Below, piece by piece: positions 1-10,030 of a stretch of 64,000 bases of DNA (positions are counted from its first letter, which is position 1; each line of letters opens with the position of its first letter). The stretch is from Chondrinema litorale (GTDB lineage: Bacteria > Bacteroidota > Bacteroidia > Cytophagales > Flammeovirgaceae). Under the pieces are notes generated by a model. It saw only the letters and a program-made list of their open reading frames with translations, was not told the origin of the DNA and made no database searches. The translations under genes and the position numbers were made by a program. The DNA lies in NCBI RefSeq assembly GCF_026250525.1, contig NZ_CP111043.1, positions 930,001 to 994,000 of the forward strand. Reading direction: 5' to 3'.

Positions 1-169
1 TTTCCTGATTAAAGGGGAAAAATAAATTATAACCTTCTGAAACTGCTTCTGAATTAGTTATTACACCAACTGTATTTTGAGATGAAACTTTTACAATTGA
101 AATAATGAAAAGTACTCCTATTAATATAAATATTTTTATAGTAGAAAAATACTGGTAAAAAGCCTTCAT
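1..169 (-). CDS. N-terminus of a secreted protein, possibly arylsulfotransferase-like (partial)
   Basis: An open frame starts with ATG at 169 and runs off the left edge, giving 56 residues. It begins with a basic N-terminus, a hydrophobic stretch and a polar segment ending near SSQ, which looks like a Sec signal peptide. The mature start reads NTVGVITNSEAVSEGYNLFF. This reminds me of the start of secreted arylsulfotransferase-type proteins of Cytophagales, in which a VGL...YDGYNL...P segment precedes a beta-propeller; that link is from memory and rests on about 25 residues. No other domain is visible. The gene is separated from the next minus-strand gene by a hairpin at 314-348, so it is probably its own transcription unit. 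Confidence 0.5.
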   Translation of the reverse strand, partial: MKAFYQYFSTIKIFILIGVLFIISIVKVSSQNTVGVITNSEAVSEGYNLFFPFNQE

Positions 170-313
170 ACACTAAACCATGTTTAATTTATAATCGAAA
201 CTAGAATGTATTTAAGACAGGATGCCTAAATAAATGATTGTAAGGATAAATTAGCTAATTGGCATCTTCTACAAACGAAAGAGACCAGATGGGTGAGTTG
301 ATTTTAAACAAAT

Positions 314-348
314 AAAAAGGGTTAATCAAAAAATGAAAAACCCTTTTT
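314..348 (-). terminator. Hairpin terminator after the susCD operon
   Basis: The ten-base arms AAAAAGGGTT (314-323) and AACCCTTTTT (339-348) pair perfectly around a 15-base loop. On the minus strand the U-run lies in the distal arm, directly downstream of the lipoprotein gene. The A/T symmetry means it could also stop plus-strand transcripts. Confidence 0.55.
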
Positions 349-381
349 ATTATCATATTAGAGAAATAATAATTTCTTATT

Positions 382-1302
382 CTATTCTACAAGAGCAACT
401 GGCCAATCAGCACCACCAGTGTAATAAATTACTGCTGAACCTGACTCACCGTAAGTATTAACCCAATCGATAGACCACTCGTTACCATCAATAGTTGAAG
501 TGAAAGTCCAAGTATCACCGTATACGTCAGTGAAACCAGTGAAGCTAACATCATCACAAACATCAGTGAAAGTTAATGTAGTACTACTTGCAGTACCTCC
601 ACCATAACAAGAAGCGTAAGCACCAAAGCTCCAGTCAGAGAAGTTATAAACTCCACCACCTTGAGATACAATATCAACTGTTCCTGATGAAGAACCTCCA
701 CACCAGTTTGTAGAGCTAGTGTATTCGAATGTACCACCAAGATCAGAAGGACAAGCAGCAGGTAAGTCAAAATCGAAATGAGCAATAAAAGCATCACCTC
801 TTACAGCAGCAGAAGAGTTGTCGTACCCAAATACTGAACCATCGTCTAAAGTTACATATCCTTTAAACTCAAAGTTATCACCAGGTGCTAAATCAGCAGC
901 AGAAATTCCTAAAGCTGATAAAATTTCAGGTGCAGTAATTGTAATATCCTGTACACTTTTTAATCCATCTTCAGAAACTGTAAATTGATCAGATGTCCAG
1001 CTTTTAAAAGAAGTAGTAGAAACTTCACTACCAGAAACTGGCTCATAAGTAAGATCAAGTCTATACTCTGTTACTTTGTCGCCATCTTCTACATCAATAA
1101 ATTCTACTGAATAAGTATAACTTGAAGAGTTAATTGTACTTTCATCATAAACATTGATCAATTTATCAGACTCAGTGATAAGTTTGATATATGCTCCTTT
1201 TCCTGAATTATCATAAGTCAGTACAGGCTCTAAATCCTCATCTGCGCAGCCTACTAAGTATGCCAAAGCAGTTAAAAATATAAATAGTTTATTTAATTTC
1301 AT
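382..1302 (-). CDS. SusCD-associated surface lipoprotein of unknown family
   Basis: A 306-residue protein with a lipoprotein signal peptide; the lipobox is LVGC with the acylated Cys at position 19, followed by acidic residues. The middle (about residues 30-170) looks beta-rich. The last 120 residues are rich in Gly, Ser, Thr and aromatic residues and contain four cysteines (near CPSDLGG, NWCGG, SCYGG and VCDD), which could form two disulfides. It starts 17 bases after the susD stop and is the third gene of the operon, the place where SusE/SusF-type surface glycan-binding lipoproteins usually lie. I do not recognise its sequence family, so a role in binding the ligand imported by the neighbouring SusCD is inferred from position only. 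Confidence 0.85.
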   Translation of the reverse strand: MKLNKLFIFLTALAYLVGCADEDLEPVLTYDNSGKGAYIKLITESDKLINVYDESTINSSSYTYSVEFIDVEDGDKVTEYRLDLTYEPVSGSEVSTTSFKSWTSDQFTVSEDGLKSVQDITITAPEILSALGISAADLAPGDNFEFKGYVTLDDGSVFGYDNSSAAVRGDAFIAHFDFDLPAACPSDLGGTFEYTSSTNWCGGSSSGTVDIVSQGGGVYNFSDWSFGAYASCYGGGTASSTTLTFTDVCDDVSFTGFTDVYGDTWTFTSTIDGNEWSIDWVNTYGESGSAVIYYTGGADWPVALVE

Positions 1303-1319
1303 TTCTTTAAGTTTCTTGA

Positions 1320-3047
1320 TTAGTAAAGAGTTACACTACTATCATCCCAGAATACAGCATCAGTAATGTTTTTTTGTACCATATTCGCATTTCTTTCAAC
1401 ATTTACAGCAGGGTAGAAGTAAGAACGGATAAAATCACCAGAACCTGACTCTAATCCTGGAGCCATATTGCTAGGCATTCCAGTTCTTCTGTACATGTTG
1501 TATGCTTCTAAACCGTTACCCCAAAGTGCGATATAGTATTCTTTCATTAAGATGTCTAGTTTAGCACTCTCTCCAGAAGCAGCATCGTATTGCTCTAAAA
1601 CATAAGCAATGTACTCAGCTACATCATCATCAGTAGGAACATAAGCATCTTCTATAGAAACTTCTTCTCCTCTAATAGTTACAGTACCTGAGAAAGTAGT
1701 TGCATCTAAAGATGAAAAACCCATTACTTTATCAAATGATTTTTGCATACCGCTTTCTAATAAAGCTCTTGCATCGTCATTAGTTCCAAGAGTTAATGCA
1801 GCTTCAGCTCTTAAGAAATCAACATAAGAAGATAACATAAGTGGCCAAATACCTTGACCTTTTGCACCAGTAGTACCACTTTGTTGCTGAGATGTAAATG
1901 AGTTTTCATCAAACTGACCACCTGCAGGATATAATCCGTAAAGAGTTCTTAGCTCACCATCTGGTGGAATACCTTCGCCATTTAAGTGATCTCTACCTAA
2001 GTAGCCGTCGTCTACAAATGCGATACAATATGGCATTCTTGGATCTACATCTATGTAATGATCAGGCTTTTGATCTTGATCTGGGTAAGAAGAGAAGTGA
2101 CAAGAATAAACAGTTACATCTTGTTCAGATGCATTTTCGATTTGTCTATAGAAATAATATCTGATTCTTGGATCAACTACAGCATTTCCATTGTCATCTA
2201 GTTTTTCACCTCTTAGCAACCACATATAGTAATTTGACATGTAATCACCAGTACTAGTTTCGTAACCACCATTGTATAATGGATGTCTTGAATTAGGATT
2301 TTCTCTTGTACTTCCATAAGAGAACTCAAAGTCTTCGCTCTCGGTGTCAATAAACTCTCCACCAGAAAGAATTTCATTAATAGTAGCTGTTGATGCTGAT
2401 GCATCTACTAATCTTGTAGTAACTGCTGCTCTTAGTTTTAAAGTATTGGCTAAAGCGATCCAACTATCTACATCACCACCATAAAAGTTATCATATGTTG
2501 GAGCAGCTGCATCTTCAGCACTACTTAGTAATGTTATAGCTTCGTCTAATAAAGCTATTGCAGAAGCATACACTTCACTACCACTATCAGCACTTGGAGA
2601 AATAACCTCAACACCTAGAGTTGCTTCAGAATAAGGTACATCGCCAAACATATCTACTAATACAAACATAGTATAAGCTTTCAAAATTTTAGCAGTACCT
2701 TCATATACTGGTAAGCTTCTTTCTTGAGCAATTTCAACCAATAATTCTATATCTGGCCACATACCTTCGTAGATATCTTGCCAAACATCGTTCAATGTAT
2801 TAGCAGAGGAAGCATCTACATATTGATAAGAACTAGTATATGCAATCATTCTAGAAACTGCAGCAGGATCATACCATAAGTCGCTCTGCATTTCTTCTAG
2901 ATCAAGTTGTATCTTATTATACAAACTATTTATATCAACACTTTCTGGTGACACTTCAACCGGACTCGTTAGATTTTCGTCCAGCTCGTCACATGCAGAA
3001 AAGCATATAAACATTGCAAGTGCAAAGATTTTATATATATTTTTCAT
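1320..3047 (-). CDS. SusD/RagB-family outer-membrane nutrient-binding lipoprotein (SusD-like_2 type)
   Basis: A 575-residue lipoprotein (lipobox FSAC, Cys19) that should sit on the cell surface as the lid of the SusC channel. The helical N-terminal half carries the family hallmark VDMFGDVPYSEA near residue 132. The C-terminal half has DFLRAEAALTLG and the motif LWGNGLEAYNMYRRTGMPSN, typical of the SusD-like_2 group. Length fits the family. It lies 43 bases downstream of susC and 17 bases upstream of the lipoprotein gene, so the three are surely co-transcribed. The ligand cannot be read from the sequence: no glycoside hydrolase, peptidase or sulfatase accompanies the operon within the window. 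Confidence 0.95.
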   Translation of the reverse strand: MKNIYKIFALAMFICFSACDELDENLTSPVEVSPESVDINSLYNKIQLDLEEMQSDLWYDPAAVSRMIAYTSSYQYVDASSANTLNDVWQDIYEGMWPDIELLVEIAQERSLPVYEGTAKILKAYTMFVLVDMFGDVPYSEATLGVEVISPSADSGSEVYASAIALLDEAITLLSSAEDAAAPTYDNFYGGDVDSWIALANTLKLRAAVTTRLVDASASTATINEILSGGEFIDTESEDFEFSYGSTRENPNSRHPLYNGGYETSTGDYMSNYYMWLLRGEKLDDNGNAVVDPRIRYYFYRQIENASEQDVTVYSCHFSSYPDQDQKPDHYIDVDPRMPYCIAFVDDGYLGRDHLNGEGIPPDGELRTLYGLYPAGGQFDENSFTSQQQSGTTGAKGQGIWPLMLSSYVDFLRAEAALTLGTNDDARALLESGMQKSFDKVMGFSSLDATTFSGTVTIRGEEVSIEDAYVPTDDDVAEYIAYVLEQYDAASGESAKLDILMKEYYIALWGNGLEAYNMYRRTGMPSNMAPGLESGSGDFIRSYFYPAVNVERNANMVQKNITDAVFWDDSSVTLY

Positions 3048-3090
3048 TGATGATTCTTTTTAAAATGAGTTTAAACTACCAGAAGACAAA

Positions 3091-6000
3091 TTAGAAAGTT
3101 ACGTTTAAAGTAACTCCATATCTTTTAGCTGTTGGAGCAGTTCTGAAGTCGAAACCACGACCATTACCAACACCTAAACTCAATACCTCTGGGTCATAAT
3201 TCATACCTTCAGGGAAGTTTGGTGCTGTGAAGAATAAGTTTTCACCAGCAATTGTTACAGATGCACTTCCAAAAGGAGTTTTTGAAAGAATGTTTTTAGG
3301 TAGAGCATAAGCTAAAGATACTTCACGTAATCTCAATACTGTAGCATCAAATACAGATCCCTTAGAAGCTCCAAAATAAGCATCGAAGAATGTATCTCCT
3401 GCATAAGACTGAATATTGTTAGGAGTTCCATCACTTAGTACACCATTTAATACGATAGGTTGGAATCTGTTAAAATCTGAATCAACAGTATTACCACGAG
3501 CCATTAATGAACCTACAGTCGAAGAGTAGATATCACCACCGTGAATATAATTCCACTGGAATCCAAATGAAATCCCTTTAAAAGTAAATGTGTTACTCCA
3601 GTTCGCTTGGAAGTCTGGGTTAGGATTACCAATTATTACTGACTCTGAATTTTCTGTATAAGATCCTTGAGCATTTACTAAAAGCTCACCAGTTTCTTCG
3701 TATCTGTTAAAGTCTGTACCTAACATAGCTCCGTAAGCTTCACCAGGGATAGCAACGTTACCTAGGTTAGTATAACCAGCTATAATTACTTGATCTACAC
3801 CTGAGATGATACTTTCTACTTTACTTATATTTTTAGTGTAATTTAAGTTCATAGTCCACTCAAATCCACTAGAAGTTCTTACTGGAGTAAAGTTCATACC
3901 TAATTCTATACCTTTATTACTTACCTCTGCTCCATTTACTGTAGTTTCAGTGTAACCTGTAGCTGGATCAAGTGGTAAATCAATAATTAAGTCTTTAGAA
4001 TTTTTGTTATATAAAGATAAGTCCATTCCAACTCTACCATTAAAGAATTGTGCTTCTACACCAAATTCTATTTCTGAGTGTAGTTCTGGTTTTAAGTCAG
4101 AATTACCTAATATATAATCTACTGAGTTAGTATTTAATTGAGTACCATCAGGACCAATAAATTGGTTAGTTGCAGCACTTAGTATAGATCTTGTTTTATA
4201 TGGATCTGGATAACCAGCTGAAGTACCATAACTTAGTCTAAATTTAGCATAATCAACTACTCCATTGTCTCTTAATCCTGGAATTGCTTCAAACGGAAGG
4301 AATGATAAACTTGCAGATGGATATAGAATAGATCTGTTGGCAGATTCTAAAGTTGATGTCCAGTCATTTCTACCTTGTACAGTTAAATAAACGAAATCGC
4401 TATAACCAACTGTAGCAGTTGCATAAACACCTAAAGTATAAACATCTGAAACTTCAGTATCACCAGTTTGACTAACAAATTTATCGTGAGCAAAAATGTT
4501 GTAAACTAATTGGTTATTACTGTAAAGGTAAGAACGTTCAAATGTCTTAGCACGATAATTTACACCAACAACACCATTTAAGCTGATTTTCTCGAATCTT
4601 TTATCGTAAAGAAGGTTTGCTACATGGTCAGTCCAGTTACTTTTTGCAGTAATAGAATTATAATAACCATCATCATCATCTCTACCACTACCTCTATTCA
4701 CTTTTCTTTCGTTAAACTGAGAATATGAGTCTAATGATAATCTATATTGGAACTTTAACCAATCTGTGAATTCATAACCTAATTCGATATTTGAAAAGAA
4801 ACGTTGAACAGTTTCTATATCAGCTTTATTGTTTAAATTCCAAAGAGGATGCTCAATACCTCCATCAGTTCTATAATATACATTTGATCCATCTAAAGGG
4901 TTTTCATACTCCAAATTCATCATATCAATAGATCGAGGAGTGAAGAAAACAGCAGCAAATAGTCCATCACCAGCACCACCAAAAGCAGGGTTGGTTAAAG
5001 GCCTTCTAATTTCTGAATTAACAAAGTTAAACGTACCTTTTAAGGTAATTCCATTATCAAGTTTAGTTTGACCTCCAATACCAAAATTGTGTTTTTTCTG
5101 ATAGTTTGAAGCTCCACCACCTCTCTTATCATCAAGACTAGGAAGGAAACCCTCATCATTTAAATAAGAATAAGTGGCGCTTAATGATGACCCATTACCC
5201 ATATTCTTTGATATTGATACTGATGTATTTGTTGACAAGCCTACATTATCAAAAAACTTTTCAACTGATTCATATGGCTTATATTCATATCTTTGATCAA
5301 TATATTGAGGAAACGCATCATTATATTGAGCTTGATCATAAGGGTGTCTTACAGTACCATTTTCATCAATACCATTAGAACCTCTAGTATCAAAAGAAGG
5401 CCCCCAAGTTGAGTAGTACCATCCGAAATCACCAGAGAAACCATTTCCGTAAGTATCTTGGTAATCAGGAATATTTGCAACTTGAGTTCCAGATACTTGT
5501 TGAGTAAAAGAAACTTCAAATCCTTTTTGAGATGAAGATTGCGCTCCGTTTTTAGTTGTTACTAAGATTACACCGTTTCTACCAGCCTCACCATAAAGTA
5601 CTGTAGCAGAAAGACCTTTTAAAATACTGATATCTTCAATTGATTGTGGATCAAGATCCAAGAAACGAGAAGAAGCAGCACCACCACCATTTGCGAAGTT
5701 ACCATTGTTGTTTGTGTTTGAGTTAAAAGGAATACCATCAACAACGAATAATGGTTGGTTAGAACCAGTAATAGAAGAATAACCTCTAATGATAATGTTA
5801 GTACCAGAACCAGCAAGGCCAGACGTTTGTGCGATGTCAACACCAGTTGCTTTACCTCTTAGAAGTTTAGCAACATCTTTCTGAGTTCTTGCCTTAAGAG
5901 ACTTAGAATCAATTGAAGAAACACCATAACCTAAAGATGCTTTTTCTTGAGTGATACCCATCGCTGTTACTACAACTTCAGAAAGCTCAGTAGCATCAGG

Positions 6001-6288
6001 TGTTAAAGTAACATTAACTATACTCTTAGTACCAATTTCAGTTTCTTGTCCGATAAAACCGATATAAGAAAAAACTAAGGTTTTAGCAGTAGCAGGAACG
6101 CTAACGCTATAATTTCCATCTATATCTGTGATGGAACCAATGTTGGTGCCTTTTACTACGACGTTCACACCCGGAAGGGGAGATTCGTCTTCGCCGGAAA
6201 GCACCGTACCAGTAATAGTTCTATCTTGTGCTACTGCGGTAAATAGCACAGAAGATAAGAACATGAAGATGAGTAGAAGTTGCTTCAT
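3091..6288 (-). CDS. SusC/RagA-family TonB-dependent outer-membrane transporter
   Basis: A 1065-residue TonB-dependent transporter that imports a ligand captured by the SusD lipoprotein. Residues 1-20 are a signal peptide ending AVA-Q. Residues 23-107 are a carboxypeptidase-regulatory-like beta-sandwich (ITGTVLSGEDESPLPGVNVV), as in all SusC proteins. The plug domain follows at about 118-240, with the SusC signature LFVVDGIPF near residue 180 and GLSATVLYGEAGRNGVILV near 225. The remainder is a 22-strand barrel ending in an aromatic residue (LNVTF). There is no N-terminal anti-sigma-binding extension, so regulation through an ECF sigma factor is not indicated. It is the first gene of the operon and has a good Bacteroidota promoter upstream. 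Confidence 0.97.
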   Translation of the reverse strand: MKQLLLIFMFLSSVLFTAVAQDRTITGTVLSGEDESPLPGVNVVVKGTNIGSITDIDGNYSVSVPATAKTLVFSYIGFIGQETEIGTKSIVNVTLTPDATELSEVVVTAMGITQEKASLGYGVSSIDSKSLKARTQKDVAKLLRGKATGVDIAQTSGLAGSGTNIIIRGYSSITGSNQPLFVVDGIPFNSNTNNNGNFANGGGAASSRFLDLDPQSIEDISILKGLSATVLYGEAGRNGVILVTTKNGAQSSSQKGFEVSFTQQVSGTQVANIPDYQDTYGNGFSGDFGWYYSTWGPSFDTRGSNGIDENGTVRHPYDQAQYNDAFPQYIDQRYEYKPYESVEKFFDNVGLSTNTSVSISKNMGNGSSLSATYSYLNDEGFLPSLDDKRGGGASNYQKKHNFGIGGQTKLDNGITLKGTFNFVNSEIRRPLTNPAFGGAGDGLFAAVFFTPRSIDMMNLEYENPLDGSNVYYRTDGGIEHPLWNLNNKADIETVQRFFSNIELGYEFTDWLKFQYRLSLDSYSQFNERKVNRGSGRDDDDGYYNSITAKSNWTDHVANLLYDKRFEKISLNGVVGVNYRAKTFERSYLYSNNQLVYNIFAHDKFVSQTGDTEVSDVYTLGVYATATVGYSDFVYLTVQGRNDWTSTLESANRSILYPSASLSFLPFEAIPGLRDNGVVDYAKFRLSYGTSAGYPDPYKTRSILSAATNQFIGPDGTQLNTNSVDYILGNSDLKPELHSEIEFGVEAQFFNGRVGMDLSLYNKNSKDLIIDLPLDPATGYTETTVNGAEVSNKGIELGMNFTPVRTSSGFEWTMNLNYTKNISKVESIISGVDQVIIAGYTNLGNVAIPGEAYGAMLGTDFNRYEETGELLVNAQGSYTENSESVIIGNPNPDFQANWSNTFTFKGISFGFQWNYIHGGDIYSSTVGSLMARGNTVDSDFNRFQPIVLNGVLSDGTPNNIQSYAGDTFFDAYFGASKGSVFDATVLRLREVSLAYALPKNILSKTPFGSASVTIAGENLFFTAPNFPEGMNYDPEVLSLGVGNGRGFDFRTAPTAKRYGVTLNVTF

Positions 6289-6404
6289 GATCTGACTGTT
6301 GTAATTTAAATAATTGATTTACAATAATTTAGTTAGTTGGTATTTGACACTTAAAATCTCTAAAAGTTAGTTTTATATTTTAATGTCTTCCTTGTGATTT
6401 CTTC

Positions 6405-6436
6405 CAAATATACAAGAAAAACTATAAATGTTACAA
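6405..6436 (-). promoter_or_regulatory. Bacteroidota-type promoter of the susCD operon
   Basis: Read on the minus strand, TTG (6436-6434) is followed after 21 bases by TATATTTG (6412-6405), a perfect match to the Bacteroidota minus-7 box TAnnTTTG. Transcription would start near 6398 and give a leader of about 110 bases before the susC ATG. Confidence 0.5.
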
Positions 6437-6684
6437 TTTTGAATTAAAAAGCAAGCGCCGATTCTATTTTTTAGTGTTATTGTAAATTGATATTTGAGTT
6501 TTAGTATATTAGGTTTACTGGCGTAAATTATACTTAGTCGTTTGAACTTGATTTTCAAACATACAAAATGAAATCAGCTAAAAAAAATTCTTTTAAAAAT
6601 TTTCTGAGATTTAATAGGATTTTTTTGCGAATTATAGATAAATCACACATCTAATTCAGGAATAATATATCTATATACAAAAAT

Positions 6685-6711
6685 AAAAAAGCCACCTTTA
6701 GTAAAGGTGGC
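6685..6711 (-). terminator. Rho-independent terminator of clpC
   Basis: Perfect nine-base arms GCCACCTTT (6691-6699) and AAAGGTGGC (6703-6711) around a three-base loop, followed on the minus strand by six T. It lies 27 bases beyond the clpC stop codon. Confidence 0.85.
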
Positions 6712-6737
6712 TTCGTTATATAATAGTTAATTAACTT

Positions 6738-9278
6738 TTATTCTGTCTCTGCTTTATTAGCTTTCTTTAATGTTAAATTCAGTACTGCTGATTCACCATC
6801 ATAATCGGCTATAATAGTATCTCCTTCAGAAATTTCATTTTTAAGCAACTCTTCAGCAATAGGATCTTCTAGATACTTTTGAATTGCTCTGTTGAGCGGT
6901 CTAGCTCCATATTGCGGATCATAACCTTTATCTGAAAGGAAATCTTTTGCAGGGGTTGTAAGCTCGATTTCGTAACCTAATACATTAAGTCGACTGAAAA
7001 GTTTCATTAATGTAATATCGATAATCTTATGTATATGCTCTCTTTCAAGAGAATTAAATACAATTACATCATCAAGTCTGTTTAAGAATTCAGGAGAAAA
7101 TGCTTTTTTAAGTGCATTTTGAATAGTGCTCTTCATCATTTCATCCTGGCTTCCTAATTTTGTTTTAGTATTAAAACCAATACCAGTTCCAAAATCTTTT
7201 AGGTCACGCACTCCAATATTAGAAGTCATAATAATGATGGTGTTTCTAAAGTCTACCCTTCTACCTAAACCATCAGTTAAAATTCCATCATCTAATACCT
7301 GAAGTAATATATTAAATACATCAGGGTGAGCTTTCTCAATTTCATCAAGTAATACTACACTATATGGTTTCCTTCTAATTTTTTCTGTTAGTTGGCCACC
7401 TTCTTCATAACCTACGTATCCTGGAGGTGCTCCAACTAATCTAGATACAGAGAATTTCTCCATATATTCACTCATATCTATTCTAACTAAAGAATCATCT
7501 TTATCGAATAGATGTGAAGATAATACTTTTGCAAGTTCTGTTTTACCAACACCTGTAGGACCAAGGAATATAAATGAACCAATTGGTTTTTGAGGATCTT
7601 TCAATCCAACTCTAGTTCTTTGGATTGAGCGAACTAGTTTATCAATTGCTTCATCTTGTCCAATAACTCTTGATTTTAACTCAGCTCCCATATTCAGTAA
7701 CTTCTGACTTTCTTTTTGTGCCAATCTGTTTACAGGAATGCCAGTCATCATTGCTATTACTTCAGCAACATTTTCTTCAGTTACAGGATAAGTTTTTTCA
7801 TTGGTTTCTTGTTCCCAACGAATTTTCGCATTTTCTAATTGATCAATAAGCTTTTTCTCCTTATCTCTCAACTTAGCTGCTTCTTCGTATCGTTGGTTTT
7901 GTACTACTTTATTCTTTTCTTTCTTGATGTCTTCAATCTGCTCTTCCAACTTCACAATATCGTCTGGAACATGAATATTGTTTATATGTACTCTTGCACC
8001 AGCTTCATCTAATACATCAATAGCCTTATCTGGCAAGAAACGATCACTTATATATCTATCAGATAATTTCACACATGCTTTAATAGCTTCTTCGCTATAA
8101 TCTACATGGTGGTGATCTTCGTATTTTCCTTTGATGTTATTAAGAATCTCAATTGTTTCTTCAGGAGAGGTCGCATCAACCATTACCATTTGGAAACGAC
8201 GAGCTAAGGCACCATCTTTCTCAATATACTGGCGATACTCATCAAGTGTAGTTGCACCAATACATTGTATATCTCCTCTGGCAAGAGCTGGTTTGAACAT
8301 ATTTGATGCATCTAGCGAACCCGAAGCTCCACCTGCACCAACAATTGTGTGTATTTCATCAATAAAGAGAATTACTTCAGGGGCTTTTTCTAGTTCATTC
8401 ATTACCGCCTTCATTCTCTCTTCAAACTGACCTCTGTATTTAGTACCTGCAACAAGAGATGCTAAATCAAGTGTTACTACTCTTTTATTAAAAAGTACTC
8501 TCGATACCTTCTTCTGGACAATTCTTAGGGCTAATCCTTCAGCGATGGCTGTTTTACCAACACCTGGCTCACCAATTAGAATTGGGTTGTTTTTCTTACG
8601 ACGGCTCAGGATTTGAGCAACACGTTCGATCTCATTTTCTCTACCAACAATCGGATCAAGCTTATCTTCTTCTGCATATTTAGTGAGATCACGACCGAAA
8701 TTATCAAGTACAGGTGTTTTAGATTTTTCACTTGATCTTGATGATTCTCTGCCTGATGAACCTCCACCAAACATTCTTGAAGAAGAACCTTCTTCATCAC
8801 CATCGTCAGTATCAGAAGATGCTGATATTGGATTGTCTGTATGATATTCGAGCAATTCTTTAATTACTTCATAGGTTACATCAAACTTATGTAGTATTTG
8901 AGTTGCTAGATTATCTTCATCCCTCAATATTGATAGTAATAAATGTTCTGTTCCAATTAATTGAGCTTTAAAAATTTTAGCTTCGAGATAGGTAATTTTA
9001 AGTACCTTTTCAGACTGCCTTGTTAGAGGAATATTAGCAAGGTTCTTTACATTATGACTAGCTGTTCCTCTAGTAGCCTGTTCTATAGTAGTTCTTAATT
9101 CGTCTAAAGAAATACCCAGCTTTTTAAGTAAAGCTACAGCTATCCCTTCTCCTTCTCTTATCATTCCCAGTAAAAGATGTTCAGTACCGATATAGTCATG
9201 CCCTAACCTCAAGGCTTCTTCACGACTTAATGATATTACTTCTTTTACTCTGTTAGAAAATTTAGCTTCCATAGACAT
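6738..9278 (-). CDS. clpC: ATP-dependent Clp protease ATPase subunit ClpC
   Basis: A Hsp100/AAA+ unfoldase of 846 residues that feeds proteins to the ClpP peptidase. Two Clp_N repeats occupy about residues 5-145. A Gly/Ser-rich linker (155-190) leads to the first AAA+ module, with Walker A GEPGVGKT (236-243) and Walker B VILFIDE (302-308). The middle UVR-like coiled coil is at about 440-490 ([15 protein letters not shown]). The second AAA+ module has Walker A GPTGVGKT (573-580) and ends in a C-terminal D2-small domain. Lack of the long ClpB middle domain and presence of the UVR motif separate it from ClpB. The first ATG (9278) and a second two codons on are equally possible starts. A candidate promoter lies just upstream, and a strong terminator follows. 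Confidence 0.97.
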   Translation of the reverse strand: MSMEAKFSNRVKEVISLSREEALRLGHDYIGTEHLLLGMIREGEGIAVALLKKLGISLDELRTTIEQATRGTASHNVKNLANIPLTRQSEKVLKITYLEAKIFKAQLIGTEHLLLSILRDEDNLATQILHKFDVTYEVIKELLEYHTDNPISASSDTDDGDEEGSSSRMFGGGSSGRESSRSSEKSKTPVLDNFGRDLTKYAEEDKLDPIVGRENEIERVAQILSRRKKNNPILIGEPGVGKTAIAEGLALRIVQKKVSRVLFNKRVVTLDLASLVAGTKYRGQFEERMKAVMNELEKAPEVILFIDEIHTIVGAGGASGSLDASNMFKPALARGDIQCIGATTLDEYRQYIEKDGALARRFQMVMVDATSPEETIEILNNIKGKYEDHHHVDYSEEAIKACVKLSDRYISDRFLPDKAIDVLDEAGARVHINNIHVPDDIVKLEEQIEDIKKEKNKVVQNQRYEEAAKLRDKEKKLIDQLENAKIRWEQETNEKTYPVTEENVAEVIAMMTGIPVNRLAQKESQKLLNMGAELKSRVIGQDEAIDKLVRSIQRTRVGLKDPQKPIGSFIFLGPTGVGKTELAKVLSSHLFDKDDSLVRIDMSEYMEKFSVSRLVGAPPGYVGYEEGGQLTEKIRRKPYSVVLLDEIEKAHPDVFNILLQVLDDGILTDGLGRRVDFRNTIIIMTSNIGVRDLKDFGTGIGFNTKTKLGSQDEMMKSTIQNALKKAFSPEFLNRLDDVIVFNSLEREHIHKIIDITLMKLFSRLNVLGYEIELTTPAKDFLSDKGYDPQYGARPLNRAIQKYLEDPIAEELLKNEISEGDTIIADYDGESAVLNLTLKKANKAETE

Positions 9279-9305
9279 GGATGTTATTAAATAATGTAAG
9301 ATGTA

Positions 9306-9334
9306 TAAAGTTAAATAAGCTTAATTTAAATCAA
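9306..9334 (-). promoter_or_regulatory. Candidate promoter of clpC
   Basis: On the minus strand, TTG (9334-9332), an 18-base spacer, then TAACTTTA (9313-9306), seven of eight matches to TAnnTTTG with its flanking T/A. Predicted start near 9299, about 20 bases before the clpC ATG. The wbqC-like gene ends just beyond, at 9371. Confidence 0.45.
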
Positions 9335-9370
9335 AATAAATGATTACATTAATGTTAATAAATATTTCAC

Positions 9371-10030
9371 TCATTTTGACTCTAAATCCTCGAATAGGAT
9401 TTTATTTTCATTTAAAACTTGTACTGCATTGGGTCCTTCGTTAAATAACAGATCTAAAACACTTAAGTTTTTAATAAACGTTGAAGCAAATAGCTGATTA
9501 TACGTTTTTGCATGAATGATACCACTATTTCTATTTGGCAGTATTTTAGACCTTAAATCGAGTAAACCTCCTTTTTCGCCACTATAATCATGAATATACT
9601 TGTCAGTTTGTCTAATTTTAATATCAATATTTAATATTTTAAGACATAGTGTCAGTATTTCTTTATTTAATTGCCATAGATACTCGTGGCTTGCAAAAAT
9701 TAAATTTTCAAAGAGATAACCATAATATTCAAAAAAAGGTGCTCTTGCATATGCAGTTTTTATTGCTCGCCAATGGCGATCTTGCCATTTCTGCGTATAA
9801 TCTATTCCTAATTGCTCTATAGGGAGCTTTTTATCTTTATGAACAATTGGGACAGTTAATCTATCTATTTTATTTGAAGTAAGTATATAAGTTCTGTTAC
9901 GATAACTTTGTTTTATAAAGTGCTCCTCTGCCTCCAATATAAGTTCATCACAACTATTTATCAATGTAAAATAATCAATACACGGGAAATAATGAAGGTC
10001 TATTAAAATTTCATTTATTTTTTTATGCAT
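9371..10030 (-). CDS. WbqC-family protein
   Basis: A cytoplasmic protein of about 219 residues that matches the WbqC family: the start ILIDLHYFPCIDYF, the central WQDRHWRAIKTAYARAPFFE, and LNKEILTLCLKIL. WbqC proteins were named from an O-antigen cluster and contain conserved His and Cys residues, but their enzymatic role is not established. I prefer the ATG at 10030 over a TTG two codons upstream. From there the gene overlaps the 3' end of trmB by eight bases, so it is probably translated by coupling from the trmB message. Nothing about the surroundings (clpC, trmB) points to polysaccharide synthesis. Confidence 0.88.
   Translation of the reverse strand: MHKKINEILIDLHYFPCIDYFTLINSCDELILEAEEHFIKQSYRNRTYILTSNKIDRLTVPIVHKDKKLPIEQLGIDYTQKWQDRHWRAIKTAYARAPFFEYYGYLFENLIFASHEYLWQLNKEILTLCLKILNIDIKIRQTDKYIHDYSGEKGGLLDLRSKILPNRNSGIIHAKTYNQLFASTFIKNLSVLDLLFNEGPNAVQVLNENKILFEDLESK

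Larger units (their letters stand above)
6289..6737. other. Intergenic region between clpC and susC
   Basis: This 449-base AT-rich gap holds the clpC terminator (6685-6711) at one end and the susC promoter (6405-6436) at the other. A 61-codon open frame at 6373-6558 on the minus strand has no signal peptide, is rich in Lys and Ile, overlaps the promoter and looks like chance. I see nothing else in it. Confidence 0.5.

Noticed and set aside
6373..6558. 61-codon minus-strand frame between susC and clpC
   Set aside because: It overlaps the susC promoter, has no signal peptide and shows random-looking, Lys/Ile-rich composition.
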